A stretch of DNA of 64,000 nt, taken from positions 37,136,052 to 37,200,051 of the forward strand of contig OX235274.1 in NCBI GenBank assembly GCA_944472155.2, read 5' to 3'. Below are positions 1-11,500 of the stretch, piece by piece. How positions within the stretch are numbered: position 1 is the stretch's first letter; every line of letters begins with the position of its first letter. Source of the stretch: Trichobilharzia szidati (taxonomy: Eukaryota > Platyhelminthes > Trematoda > Strigeidida > Schistosomatidae). The translations under genes were made by a program, and so were the position numbers. The notes beneath the pieces are model-generated. The model was not told the origin of the DNA. It saw only the letters and a list, made by a program, of their open reading frames with translations, and did no database searches.

Positions 1-104
1 TATGACTCATTCACCTAATCATCGCACTGCCCAATAGCTAATAAGCATGCTAGAACCAATCAGAGGTCAAATTTCCTTTTAATCACTCTGAGATTCCTTC
101 TATC

Positions 105-1330
105 TTGTCAGTTCCAGTATTTCTAATCAAATCATTGTTTACGAACGTCCCACTAACTGAAATGGTATGCTATATATGTGAAAATATTAGTTCGGAGGGA
201 ATGAACATTGGTTCATCCACTGAATATTTGGGAGAACTCCTACTGAAACGCACCCCAAATGTCCAATTCTCTTTCAATAACCAAATATATAGACAAAAGG
301 ATGGTATATCTATGGGCTCACCACTTGGACTGTTGCTTGCAGATTTTTTAATGTCAAAACTGGGAAACATACATAAACAAAATGATTGACAAATTTGGGT
401 TTTACAAGAGATACGTGAATGACACTTTCATTATCTCTAACAACAAGGAGAATTCGAGGAACATCGTGGACTTCTTCACTAGCTACTATCCAGTAATTCA
501 GTTCACACTAGAGAAGGAATTCGACACAAAGATATCCTTTCTGGACGTCCAATTAACAAGACGTGAACAAGATGGAACACTGCAAAGATCCATCTACAGA
601 AAGCTGACATGGAATGAACAACTTACTAACTTCCACCGTTGGTTGTCCCTGTATACAAAGCGAAACTTTATCCATTCACTGAGTCACAGCATTTGTAGCC
701 CTGATACTACGGAAGGGGAGCCAAACACGAAATATAAACCTCCTCGAAAATGCCTACCCAGACTGCTTCATCACAAAATCTATGAAACATAAACCACCTC
801 CTTTTTCTACATCCACATAACTTCTCTATATGAATCTGCAATTCAATGGAGACTCATTGGCAGAAATACTGAGAAACGACCAGTACCACTTACTGAAGAA
901 AACCTTCTTCGCTGCTGAACTTCGAATAACCTTCTCTGTGAAACCAATGATTCTCATGAACACGAAGGATAAGCTATCACTGTTGGCCTCATCAGTGTGC
1001 ATCTACCAATGCACCTGCTCGTGTGGAGCTACGTATGTCGGTCGTACTCACTCAGCGTTTGCTATGCAAACGTATCATCGAACACTTACTCAAATGGTTT
1101 TATAAAGGATAAAAAAGATCCTCTACTTCTGCTCTATCCTGCAACACCTAAATGAATCTAGACACCAAGCAAACCCACAAAGTAACTTCAAAGTTATCTA
1201 CAGAATACGTAGGAATCTTCCTAAAAGGATAAGAATCAAAGTCCTTCAGACAGTGCGGAAGCAATGGCGATTCACTAGTTAAAACCTGAACTCTGCATAC
1301 AAAAGAAGTTTGTTCAGTAATTAAATCTAC
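105..1330 (+). mobile_element. Penelope-like element, degenerate copy (RT plus GIY-YIG)
   Basis: Three broken reading frames together read as a Penelope-like reverse transcriptase followed by a GIY-YIG-type endonuclease tail. The first (105-389) has the motifs KSLFTNVPL and DGISMGSPLG typical of PLE reverse transcriptase. The second (382-792) has RYVNDTF, FLDVQLTRRE and IYRK. The third (830-1105) has CIYQCTCSCGATYVGRT, the cysteine-rich GIY-YIG segment. The catalytic RYVDD box reads RYVND here, so a key aspartate is lost. The first two frames overlap at 382-389 and so need a frameshift, and the endonuclease C-terminus decays after about 1100. The copy must therefore be inactive. The family assignment is firm from motifs; the lineage within schistosome PLEs is not resolved. 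Confidence 0.88.
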
Positions 1331-1382
1331 GGTGAAAGTGACCGACCTATCTTAAAACTAAATACGAAATTTTTCAAGTATT

Positions 1383-1985
1383 GGTTTGTAGGGATTCGGT
1401 TGATTGGTTACAGGGTTTTATCATGAGCTGACACCGGTTAGAGAACCATTGGAAAACCAGCTGGGAGTACTGGACAGCTGTTTCGTCATCCTCGTTTGGG
1501 ACTCTTCATCAGTACGCACCCGCCGCCAAGGTTCGAATCCAGGACCTTCTGGTTACAAGGCCAACAAGCTAGTAGACCATTAAGCCACTGGGACTCGATC
1601 ATTAGATCGGGTCCATGAATTTCAACTTATGCCACTTCACAACATAGTGCGAACACTAGAGAAGGTCATTCGTGGCGAGTATTTGTCTGCACACCCGATC
1701 TGTTGTACTCTACCGGTCACGACTTCCCAACAAAACCCAAGGTAACTACCTACCTGAATATGGCCAGTCGCTGGTGAGCATCTCATTGATATTCAAGTAT
1801 CGGTTTGTAGGGATTTGATTGATTGGTTACAGGATTCCATCATAAGCGTTCTAGTGGGAAGTCGTGACCAGTAGGGTAGAACAGATTGGGTGTGAGGACA
1901 AATACTCACCACGGATGACCTTCTGTAGGAGTCGCACTATGTTGTGATGTGGCATAAGTTGGAATTCATGGACCCGATCGAATGA
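1383..1985. repeat. Sm-alpha-like SINE, minus copy then plus 5' fragment
   Basis: On the minus strand, 1640 to 1420 reads as a tRNA-like head (box A-like GTGGCTTAATGGT type, box B-like GGTTCGAA reversed at 1531-1540), then the hammerhead-like motif (CTGATGA reversed at 1507-1513, GAAAC reversed near 1487), then the common tail. From about 1797 a plus-strand 5' portion starts, with TCGTGACCAGTAGGGT at 1862-1877. The same units recur at 23.0, 28.7, 30.0, 36.0, 41.7, 46.2, 51.8 and 62.3-63.8 kb. The structure (pol III-like boxes plus hammerhead) fits the schistosome Sm-alpha repeat type. Confidence 0.7.
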
Positions 1986-2039
1986 TTTATTTTTTCATCG
2001 TTACCCCACACGATAACCGCCTTTTTTTTACTTCTTTGC

Positions 2040-2250
2040 GTTCCAAGTGGCTTCAAACTTTGGCTTTGAAGTTTCAGTAGCAGTGGTGTTTTTCATTGGA
2101 TGGAGTTGCTAGACTCTGGTTTAACCTTTCCTCTTTACCGCACTTACTACTGGCAAAGTGAGATAAAACAGTGCGTCGGTCAGGGGTCGAACCTCAGATC
2201 ACTTGCTTTGTTGGCTAGTGTCCTCCTTCTACTGAACCACCGACGCACAA
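2040..2250 (-). repeat. tRNA-derived SINE family D, minus copy
   Basis: Read on the minus strand it starts GTGCGTCGGTGG near 2248, has a tRNA-like box B GGTTCGACCCC reversed near 2188-2198, and ends with the CTTCAAAGCCAAAG segment near 2060. The same family occurs at 29.64, 39.24 and 45.35 kb. Confidence 0.6.
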
Positions 2251-2254
2251 ACAT

Positions 2255-2400
2255 TTAAATGTAGAAAGCACTGCCCAGCTGTTTCGTCCCAGTTTAGGAC
2301 TTTTAATTACTACACAACCACAACCCCACCAGGGATCGAACCCCCAGCTTTCAGATTACAAGAAAAAGCTCGTTGACCATTCAGTCACTGGGACAAAAGC
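2255..2400 (-). repeat. Sm-alpha-like SINE fragment
   Basis: The minus strand shows the box A-like segment (CCAGTGACTGAATGG near 2380-2395), box B GGTTCGATCCC reversed at 2332-2342, and the GGACGAAACAGCTG part of the hammerhead near 2275-2292. The CTGATGA core is degraded. Confidence 0.6.
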
Positions 2401-2439
2401 TGGCAACACCTAGTCACTATTCCCAGCTGGCTATCCATG

Positions 2440-2770
2440 CAAGTACTAACCAAACCCAAATTCGGTGATCGGATGTTTTCAACGTGGTACATATGGTTGC
2501 CGACTTTGGCTTATGGCCGCCAAGCTAGGTTGCTCGCTATCAAGGTGCATTCAGAATTCTTGTTATTAGATAGTTGAAGGCAATCTGCAGAAAGCCTTAG
2601 ACCTAGGTTTCATGCTTGTTGGCAATGACCAATCAGTAAGGCACATCGACAATCTTGAAGGAAGTCATATCCCTTCTGGAATTCGAACCCGTGTCACCGA
2701 GTGCTGCAGTCAGAGACTGACCTATTCCGGCTCAAACAACTGCCTAGAGAGTTTACCTAGAACCAATGTC
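2440..2770 (-). repeat. tRNA-derived SINE family B, minus copy
   Basis: The box B-like GGGTTCGAATTCC is reversed at 2681-2693, flanked by the family B tail (GTTGGCAATGACCAATCAG and ATTAGATAGTTGAAGGCAATC). Divergent relative to the copies at 43.0 and 54.0 kb. The 79-residue open frame over it is a by-product. Confidence 0.6.
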
Positions 2771-2859
2771 AGCACTGGATTAAGGCGAAAACCACTATAC
2801 AGGTCACCAGTAAACAGAGATTATCATCATAGATCCACAAATGACACGTAAGCCGTAAA

Positions 2860-3540
2860 TACATTATTTATTCAGAGTAAACACCATTGAGATTTCAATA
2901 AAATCCCAATCGATTCAAGAGATCCATTCGCGTAGGATAGTACAAAATAGTAAAACTATTAGTCATCATCAACACCAGGCTTAGAAAACATTGTTTCTAT
3001 CAGTGTACTTATATTACTCTTAGTAACATAAGAGATTCTATTCCATACCCTAACACAGTTGATTGTACCATGGGGAGTGACACATCAATAATTAAGAAGG
3101 AACTCGCCAACGTAAACGAACCGTGTTAGTGATGCTCTTTGTGATTCTAGCAAACCTTTTTCCTGTTAGTTTTGATCAACAACACAAGATACAAGGAGTT
3201 CTAATTGGGAATTTTACTATCTTGAGATGCATACGCAAAACCTACACACTTTAGGGAGTTTGAAACCCTTCAAGTCATTTGTGCATGAAGGTGTTTCGAA
3301 AGCTGGTAAACATACGATTGCATGTATCATGACGACGTCACTCTACTATGTTACAAAAGGAGTGGTTACACCTAAGACAACCACCATCACCACCCACTTC
3401 ATTTTAAGAGTAGAATAGTGTAATGCAAACGTCAATCCAATTAGTCCCCAAACTCCAAATTCCTAAGCTGTATCATTGCTAAATAAATGACTTTTCCAGA
3501 TAATATTTAATTTCAAGTTGTTAACCACACTAATGTTAAA
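2860..3540. other. no recognisable feature
   Basis: AT-rich sequence with short open frames that resemble nothing recognised; no splice-bounded coding pattern was seen. Confidence 0.4.
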
Positions 3541-3574
3541 AGGTATGTCGCAGAATACAAAAATGGGACACGAT

Positions 3575-4345
3575 TCAGATACTAACACAGCGCCTTAGAA
3601 ATGCGGTAAAAAGAGCATTCAGTGCTGCTACCGAATTACGCTGTGTCTTCAAAACCACTCCCCTCTTGCGTTCGGGAGTAAAAGGCAAACTGCCTGATTT
3701 CGCCTCTTCCATGTGTATCTACCAAATGAACTGCTCATGTGGAGTGAGCCAGTTACACAGGCCGTACAATTAGGCGTGTTTCTCGTCAGATTTCCGAACA
3801 TCACCCTGCATAGTGGTTAGGTAAAGGACAAACAAAATCTATTCGCAGCGCTATTCTATCTCATCTTGTGGATACAAAACACAAGATTGACGTTAATCAT
3901 GCTTTCAGGGTCATTTACCGCATACCAACAAATCTCAATTTCGCCTTAAGAGTTCGACTACTAAATACTGCTGGGATCCATATTAAGAAGCCTAATTTGT
4001 GCGTCCAAAAGAAGTTAGTTCAGACATTATCCTTACCTTGGCCATCTGGGTTTGAATGATCCTCAATTTTTGTGGAATTTTCCTAATTTTAGTTGATATT
4101 CTATTTGCTACTATATCTTTATTATTATAATTTAAGCATCTTTAATGAACTGTAATTCCATTGATCTTACTTTACAACTCGATATTATTTAAAAAACACT
4201 AATATTGTTATTGACTACTATTCTAGAATATTCTATGTATATAAACATATATATAATTGTAGAGTCAGAAGAGGAATTTATCGAAAAGGATATTCTTTGC
4301 TCAATTATTTTGTGTTTTATAGATGTCTGAATGAATATTTTCGCT
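3575..4345 (+). mobile_element. Penelope-like element 3' fragment with terminal repeat
   Basis: Fragments read RNAVKRAFSAA, FASSMCIYQMNCSCGV, then the open frame 3868-4059 with DVNHAFRVIYRIPTNLNFAL and PNLCVQKKLVQ. This is the C-terminus of the same PLE family as the better copy at 47705-48514. The GIY-YIG core is frameshifted near 3745. From 4190 to 4340 the sequence matches the terminal repeat that flanks the 47.6-48.8 kb copy and carries a hammerhead-like motif (4262-4302). The element is truncated at its 5' end near 3575. Confidence 0.85.
4262..4302 (+). ncRNA. PLE hammerhead-like ribozyme motif (copy 1)
   Basis: Stem I GAGT (4262-4265) pairs with GCTC (4299-4302) using one G-U pair. The first core segment reads CAGAAGA instead of CTGATGA, GAA is at 4283-4285, and stem III is AAGG..TCTT around an AT-rich loop. 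Stem II is weak. Probably a decayed copy. Confidence 0.4.
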
Positions 4346-4499
4346 TAATTGAAATTACGTCTTCTTATTGCTTTGTCTAAATATAACTCTAAGTACGGTT
4401 GTACGCAACTGAGAGCTGAATCAATGTGTACACAATAAACGTCAACATAATGTCAAAAGTATTTGTGTAGTCACTGTGTCTCGGAAACTATCTGTCAAA

Positions 4500-5395
4500 C
4501 AAAAGATGGTGCTACAGGACTGAACTACATCAACTCACTCCTAGCTTAAAGATAAGAAGTGAAGTGGTAGAGGGTGTTGATCACTTCACTTATTTGGAAA
4601 GTTGCAGCAACCACAACGGGCTGACCGCTGACGAAATCTCAGCACGGATACAGAAGGCTTGTTTCGCATTTGCCAGCTTAAGCTATCTTTGCCGTAGACA
4701 TAATATCCGGCTACCTATCGATCAAATGACGTGTGTACTGCTCAGCATTTCGCTTCGTCCTCCTTTATGACTGTGAGATATGGCCATTGAAAGTGGAAGA
4801 TATGAGAAGGCTAGCTATCTTTGATCATAGGTGGTACACAATAGGGTGAGTAATATTGAAGTTAGACATCGAGTACTAGTTGGGTGAGCAGGGAAAGTCA
4901 ATTGATGAGGTTATGAAGCTACATATATATGAGATGGTCAGGACATGTGTTACGTATGCATCCCTAGCCATCGCCTTCCTCGACAACAGGCAATGTTAAC
5001 TGACATAGGATCTGTGAGGTTGGAGAAGAGCTAATGGTGGTCAAAAACCAAAACATGGCTTTATCAGTCGATGAAATGCATAACAGTTAGTTTACGCCAT
5101 CCATGTAGGTAGGTGTAGACTGCCTGAAGTCCTGAAGATGGTAAAAACCAACGACTGCTGGCTATATGGCTCAAAATCCTTTCTCAATGATGGCGCAGAA
5201 GCATTCACTCTTTAGTGATTTGTCACATCCAATAAAACTCTATTGTTCTTCTATATTACTATTCTCTCTCACTTACACTTCTGTTTATCATCTCTCTTAT
5301 GAACCTCTCTACTCTCTTCTCTAGCTTTATCTGCTACATGGAGTGTGGCAATTCCAACTGCTGCACACCTGTGCAAAGTTCTACGTTGAAATCAG
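4500..5395 (+). mobile_element. RTE-like LINE, 3' end (family 2)
   Basis: The frame 4564-4770 reads EGVDHFTYLESCSNHNGLTADEISARIQKA, the post-RT region of RTE-type reverse transcriptases. Broken frames follow with WPLKVEDMRRLAIFDHR (4775-4830) and further thumb-region remnants to about 5200. The 3' end (CATGGAGTGTGGCAA, then CAAAGTTCTACGTTGAA near 5375-5391) matches the second copy ending near 45210, which defines the family's shared 3' terminus. Several frameshifts and stops make this copy dead. Confidence 0.75.
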
Positions 5396-5439
5396 TCAGT
5401 TAGTCAGTCATCTTTATCATACTACCTGTAGTTCACAAA

Positions 5440-6180
5440 CTACTTTTTTTGACGATGAAACAACGCTCCCTCCTCTCTCCGGCCGGAACATTCTTCTTCA
5501 TACTGGACTGGACTAAAAGTGTGACGGGCGAACATCGCTCACATTACATATGACTCCAAATACACTGAATATAATATATATTCTTCTTTGCTTCGGCTAT
5601 CTCCTACGGAAGGATGAGCCGGCTTCATGAACTTCTCAAATCATCGCTACCCAGGCGCAGCGATCTGATGAAGAGAGTTTACGAAGTTTCATGGGAATTT
5701 GGTACGAGTGATGTCCCCAGAACCACTCGGCCTTTTGTTTGAGAGTGCAGCTCTAGCCTTTACACAACCAAGTGTGACCTACAAGGCAGTAGGAGTGGAG
5801 TAGGGAGTCCACTATCCATTGGCAGCCGGTGACCGGAGTTCGGTTCATACGCCTTTTTGAATGGGGCCAGACATCCAACAAACCCTTTGTCCATACGTCT
5901 GCCGGTGAGCTCCAGTCAGCTTCATACGCCAGTCGTTGGAGGTTTGGAATCAGGGTTTAGCCATCTCCCCTAGACTGTCATCCAATGAACAGTCAACCCG
6001 GTGAAGAGCGCCGGGAATCCGCTTTCGCCCTCTCACTTTGGTGAAAAACACCTCCGCCACGTGAAGGCAGTGAGTAGGACTTCCTCAGGAGAGGCTATAT
6101 AAGACGCCCGGTCATATGGGAGCATTTCAAGAGGTGTGTGGAGGGGTGGCCAACCCGCAGCGCAAGGCACCCACCCCCGA
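5440..6180. other. GC-rich non-coding block, possible transposon UTR
   Basis: This 740-base block is clearly GC-richer than its neighbours. It has many proline- and arginine-like codons in all frames but no long open frame. It contains TATATAAG near 6098 followed by GC-rich sequence, and ends abruptly in a TA microsatellite at 6187. It could be a 5' UTR of a LINE, but the family is not recognised. Confidence 0.4.
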
Positions 6181-6186
6181 CCATCC

Positions 6187-7240
6187 TGATATATAATATA
6201 TATATATATATATAAGTAGTAATAGTAATAACAACGAAGGCCTTGTTTGAAAGTAGGACACATTTTGATAATGGATCACGTGATGATGTAATATATTTGA
6301 ATAATTTTGGGAAGGAATTATTACAAATAGGCAAATAGAAAAAAAAGATAATAATAATAATAATGTCAAGAAGCATCAAGATGTATATATATATATATAT
6401 ATAACACAAGGAATGAAAGGTACATAGGATCTTCACACACACACACAAACACGCATACCTGTTCATCATCACCATGGTGACTCACAATTTCATCATCATC
6501 TGGCATTACAAACAACAAATAGACGAAATGTATATTTATTTCTTGGTTGAATAATAATGATAGTAATAGTGGCAGTAGTAATATTTACTATGATGCAATA
6601 GACAGGGGAAAACCAATATGAAGCGAAAAATGTGTTGTTTGTTTATAAAAAAAAGTCAATTTTGAAAGCACTTTACAAAACAAAGAAGCAATTTTTCTTT
6701 GGAATATATATAACAGGATTAATTATAAAAACGAAATTCAGAAAAGGTAAAAATAGTGAAGTTATTTTGTTGTGTTGTTGTATATTATGAAAGATTCGAT
6801 TGTATACGTTTGATAGTCTGTCTCTGTGGAAGGAGAGAGAGAGAGAGATTGATTAGGAATCATTGTCATATCAGTCAGTGAGTGGTGGCGGTGGTTGTGG
6901 TTGTGGTAAAGCAAATGAAAAAGGAACAGCAGCAAAAAATAAGTCAACTTTTTAATAATAATAAATACGAAAGAAAGTATTTTGATCAATATAAATGACA
7001 AATATTCAATGTCTTCCTAATTAATTAGATTTCAAGGTTTGACATGCACACACACACACAAACACCGCTTGTCATAGGTATCAAAATAAAGTAGTGGAAA
7101 GCATTTGCCAATATATATATGCATACATGTATATATATGTATAATGAGGGCTATTCAACAATAAATGAGATGATAACAAACATACTCTGAATTATGTATA
7201 TATAAAACAGTCCCCAAGAACCTTTACAACATCCTGCGCT
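6187..7240. repeat. low-complexity 3' flank of the zinc finger gene
   Basis: TA microsatellites (6187-6215, 6383-6403), AAT runs near 6350, CA runs near 6436 and 7047, and a GA run at 6834-6848. On the minus strand this is the 3' flank of the zinc finger gene. An AATAAA-like hexamer on the minus strand near 6535 could serve as poly(A) signal. Reading frames here are low-complexity artefacts. Confidence 0.6.
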
Positions 7241-7243
7241 AAG

Positions 7244-8522
7244 TTAAACCCATTGGAGCATGGTTTTGTAGATTGCTTGATCTTGAAGTTCTTGGACTAT
7301 GCATGGAATCATCTTCTGATACTGTTGTTCTGATGCTGCTGCTGCTGCAGCTAAACGTGATGATGGATGCCTGGAAAGAGAAGCACACGACCAATCTTGT
7401 AATTCATATTTATTCTTTGACAGGGAATTACAACGGGATCTTGTTGAAAGTGGATTTTCACACTGTGAATCACCATTTAAACTGACCGGGTTCTGGAAAT
7501 GACTTTGAGATAGTGTAAGGTTATTTGATACCGGTGAGGATACAAATGGGGATTGGGGTGATTGAAGCGATGTCATAACTGAGATTGGAGTGGATAATGA
7601 AACATTTGGGCTAGCAATGGATGAATTACACTTATTATTTGGTGAAAATTCTTTAATAAGATTACCAGTATCTCCTCCAGCGCCTGGACTTATCCACATA
7701 GTCATTCCAGCGGCAATTGGATTAGACGCAGAACGATTACGACACATACGACGTTGATGAGAAATAAGGCTATACTTTTGTCTAAAAGCCTTTCCGCATT
7801 GATAACATTTATGCGGCTTTTCTCCTGTATGCGTTCGTAAATGTTGAACTACATGACTTTGTTGGCGGAATAACTTGCCGCATAAACGGCAACCATAAGG
7901 ACGTTCACCGCTATGTACACGCATATGAGTGGTGAGTTGGATTTTTTGTTTAAAAGCTCTGCCACAATGAATGCATGGATATGGCCGTTCATCTGTGTGC
8001 GTACGCATATGTTGGACTAGACCTGCTTTGACAGAAAAAGTTCTTGAACATGTCATGCATTGAAAAGGGCGTTCAACTGAACTATCTTCTTCTTTCCCAT
8101 CTGTACCATTTATCGAACTTAAAGGTGAGATTTGAAGTAGACTTGAACCAGATTGATTTCTTTGTTTGTTAAATCCCATCATATTATTGTTGTTGTTGTT
8201 GTTGTTGTTTGTGAGAGAACCACCACCGGTAGCAGGAAAGTTAAGTCCGAAAGCAGCAGCAACAGCAGCAGCTGCCGCTTGAGCATCCGTAGTTGCTCCT
8301 GTCAACCCAGTGGAGTAATTCGATTTCATACAGCTCCCTGTATCATGCGGTATAGAACGGGATACTACAGGAGTAGCGTAACTTGTTCCAGAGCAAAACA
8401 AGTTATTATGAACGGGAGATGGTGTAACCTCGAAGGGTTGATTTTCGTGTGAAGACCGGAAAAGGGAATGATCGGTAGAACCAACAGGTCTACTGGATTG
8501 TCCAACTTGATCTGGATCAGAT
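7244..8522 (-). CDS. zinc finger gene exon 2 (terminal exon)
   Basis: The frame is open from the acceptor AG at 8524-8523 to the TAA at 7246-7244. Fingers lie at 8065-7742: CMTC...HMRTH, CIHC...HMRVH, CRLC...HLRTH and CYQC...HQRRMC. Upstream is an Ala run (about residues 258-267 of the joined protein) and Asn9 encoded by AAC/AAT repeats. The C-terminal 165 residues are Ser/Pro/Asn-rich and end ...YKTMLQWV. An ATG-less reading start at TTG 8401 is not a start; the frame runs on unbroken to the splice site. Confidence 0.9.
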
Positions 8523-11500
8523 CTGCCAAAAAAAAAGTAAAAAGTATGTTAATTTCACAACAATTTTTTAAATGGGTATAAATTCGAAGTTTTCTCATTG
8601 GGAATTTGTAAGGGGAGAAGCATTACCACAGTACTAAAATTTTATTGGACACTAGTTAGTAACTAGTGTAATGTGTCCGGTCAGAAACTTGGCGTGTCAC
8701 GAAAAGAATTTCCAACAGGCGATTTCAGACTTTTATCAACAGCTGCCCACTTCACTGGCTCCATAATGAAGATCAAATGGCAGGCCAGAAAGAATTAGTA
8801 ACAAGAAACTCTGGCTAGGAACAAACCAAACAAGAGCCGATTGCTCAACAAATATATAGGAGAAAATGGGGATGAATCGGGCATACATTGAGGAGACCAT
8901 CGAATGACATCGCGCGCAGGGCCCTCGAGTGGAATCCCAGCGGGAAGCGACGAGTGGGTCGTCAGTGAGAGGGTGACATGGAGGAGATCGTGTGAAGAGG
9001 AGATGAGAGATTGTGGGCAATTGTGGTCCAAGCTGAAGAGGACGACAGAAGATAGGACAAAGTGGAGATGTGTTGTTGAAGCCCTACGTTCCACTAGGAA
9101 CTCAAGGAAATAATAATAAATAATAGTAATGTGTTTAGTTCTTTATTTTTACTGCAGACTAGAATTCTATCAGTCAAGTTAGCAATGTGGCCACCATCAG
9201 TTTAGTTGGCTCGCCATCACGATGCACTTTGAATTGTTGATATCAGACGGTTGGAGGCAATCGGCAGGAAGCCTAGTCTGACGTAGACTTCGTGCTAGTT
9301 AGCACATGTTCGAATCTCAGAAGGGGCATAAGTCACTTCAAGGTTGCAGATACGCCTTGCTGACTGACTGGTGAGTGCCAACTAGCACGAAACCTAGGTC
9401 CACGGTTTCCCGCCGATCGCTTCCAACAGTTATTACTATTTCATTTATTGGGCACGAACATAGAGCGCTTAAAATCGACATCTTTTAGGTGGCAATGCTT
9501 CAAAACCACACAAACACGTACAGTAAGAAAATTAGCAGTGCTTACGACACCGTTTCACAATGGCACAAAACAAAATCATAAAGCATTAAAATAAGACTGA
9601 GATGAGACAAACAGTGGACAACTATTGGAACAGATTATTTAACCATTAAGGATTTTACCCCTCTGAACGTTTGTAGGCGGTTAAAAGTTAACAGTCAGAT
9701 TTACACAGACGATACTTGTTCATATCTTAAATCTAATAACAACGTATGGCCCACACTGAGGGAAACTGTTCAAACGGTAGCTTCACAAACGATTACGAGT
9801 ACTTGAAGGTTACACAATAGTAATGCATACTTGATTTCTGATAGACAGCTAAATGGCTAGCTTAAATTATGAAGAATGGAAATGACAGGACCAACTGAAA
9901 ATCATGTCAGCCTTAGCTACAAAACAACATAATTGGAATCATTCAGTTTATGCTCATCTTAATGTTACAGTGAGTTAGAATGAATTTATACATTTCGCAT
10001 AGCTGATGACTGAAATTCAGACACATTCAGTACTTCAAACTGATAAATGACACTTCATATGGACTCAGCTGGTGGGTATTAAGCGACTTACAGCTAATAT
10101 GATAGGGACGAAACTCCAAGAGCATGTAGATAACAACTTTGTGATAGTAAGACACCAGTAGTAATTCATTTGGGCTACAAGTAATGAATGATAATCGTGG
10201 TAAGGTAAAAACCTAGTAAGTGCCGATGTAACCAATTCTTACTCTTGATGAATACAATAAAATTTCATATTAGTTTGTTTATTAGATGTATTACACAGTG
10301 AAACAGTATTATTTACTGGATGAAGTTTCGAACAACTGCAAATACGTGTAATAGGAGTGATTCAACACTTGTCCCAGAGATCTGGAAAATTCTACTACCC
10401 CTACGACGACAAATAGGAGAGAACAAAGAAAACTATAAGACTCAGACTTCGAAGTTGTGCGTTTATAATCGATATGATTATAAACAATAAATTTTGTTCG
10501 AAACGTTATCGAGTAAATAATACTGTCACTGTGTGATACATCTAGTGAACAAACTAAAATGGAATTACATACTACCACAGTGCCCAAGTTTTACACATAA
10601 AACAATAAAATTAAATTGATCATATGGAACTCAGTCAGGAACGTTATTCTTCTTCTGTATATGGCCAGCCAACAACCAACGATCCCATGGATTTATGCTG
10701 CTCCCTGATCTGATTATCTTTCACTTTTTTCACCCCAGTCCAACTACTGTTAAGATACTACATTTTGGATTATAAGGAAAGATGTGTAACGTATATTCCA
10801 GAGCATGAACTGATGAAATTTTGTTTCTCCATCGACTGACTTCTTTATTTCATTTTAAACTACTTGATGCCCCTAAGTAAAAGACAGTGTACACTGACAG
10901 ACTGGTATCAGCTGGAAAGTAGTATCCAAGTTCCTGTATTCTGGTTTATAAGTGCGCCTTTCATGGAAGCATATGAGGTAAATGAAAAGTCAATAATAAA
11001 AGTACTATGTAGTCATTTAGCTAGCAGGAAACTAACCATTCATTTGAAGGTAAGGTACTACTTATTACTTATTAGTCAGCCATAAAGTACTAACATTTTC
11101 AAATCCAAATACCAGAGAGGAGCCTCCGAGAGTCACAAAATAATTCAGTAGGTTAAGAAGAGACTAGGGGTAGTAATTTACATGTTGCATAGCTGTCAAA
11201 TAAAGGATGACTGTAAATAGTGACTCATTCGTATTACCCAAGACTGAGCAATTATTAAGTTTGAAACTTTTGAGACATGAATAGAAGCAATTTTACGATC
11301 ACCATTTCTATAAGGGTTACTTGTGTTTTTTTTAACTGGTACACCTTCCATTGATCCATATTTACTACATCAAAAATGTACTGTATTTGGATGTCACAAA
11401 GTGGTATAATTAAACTAATTTAACGATGAGATCTGCCTCATTGGCATGAGCATTTGACTTTCAACCCATAGGTCCCAAGTTCGAAACCAGATCCATCCAT

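Noticed and set aside
6033..6475. Three overlapping minus-strand frames of 76-126 codons
   Set aside because: They consist largely of Tyr/Ile runs from TA and AAT microsatellites and have no domain or splice structure.
7273..7485. 70-codon plus-strand frame overlapping the zinc finger exon
   Set aside because: Antisense to the Ser/Pro-rich C-terminus, with no independent support.
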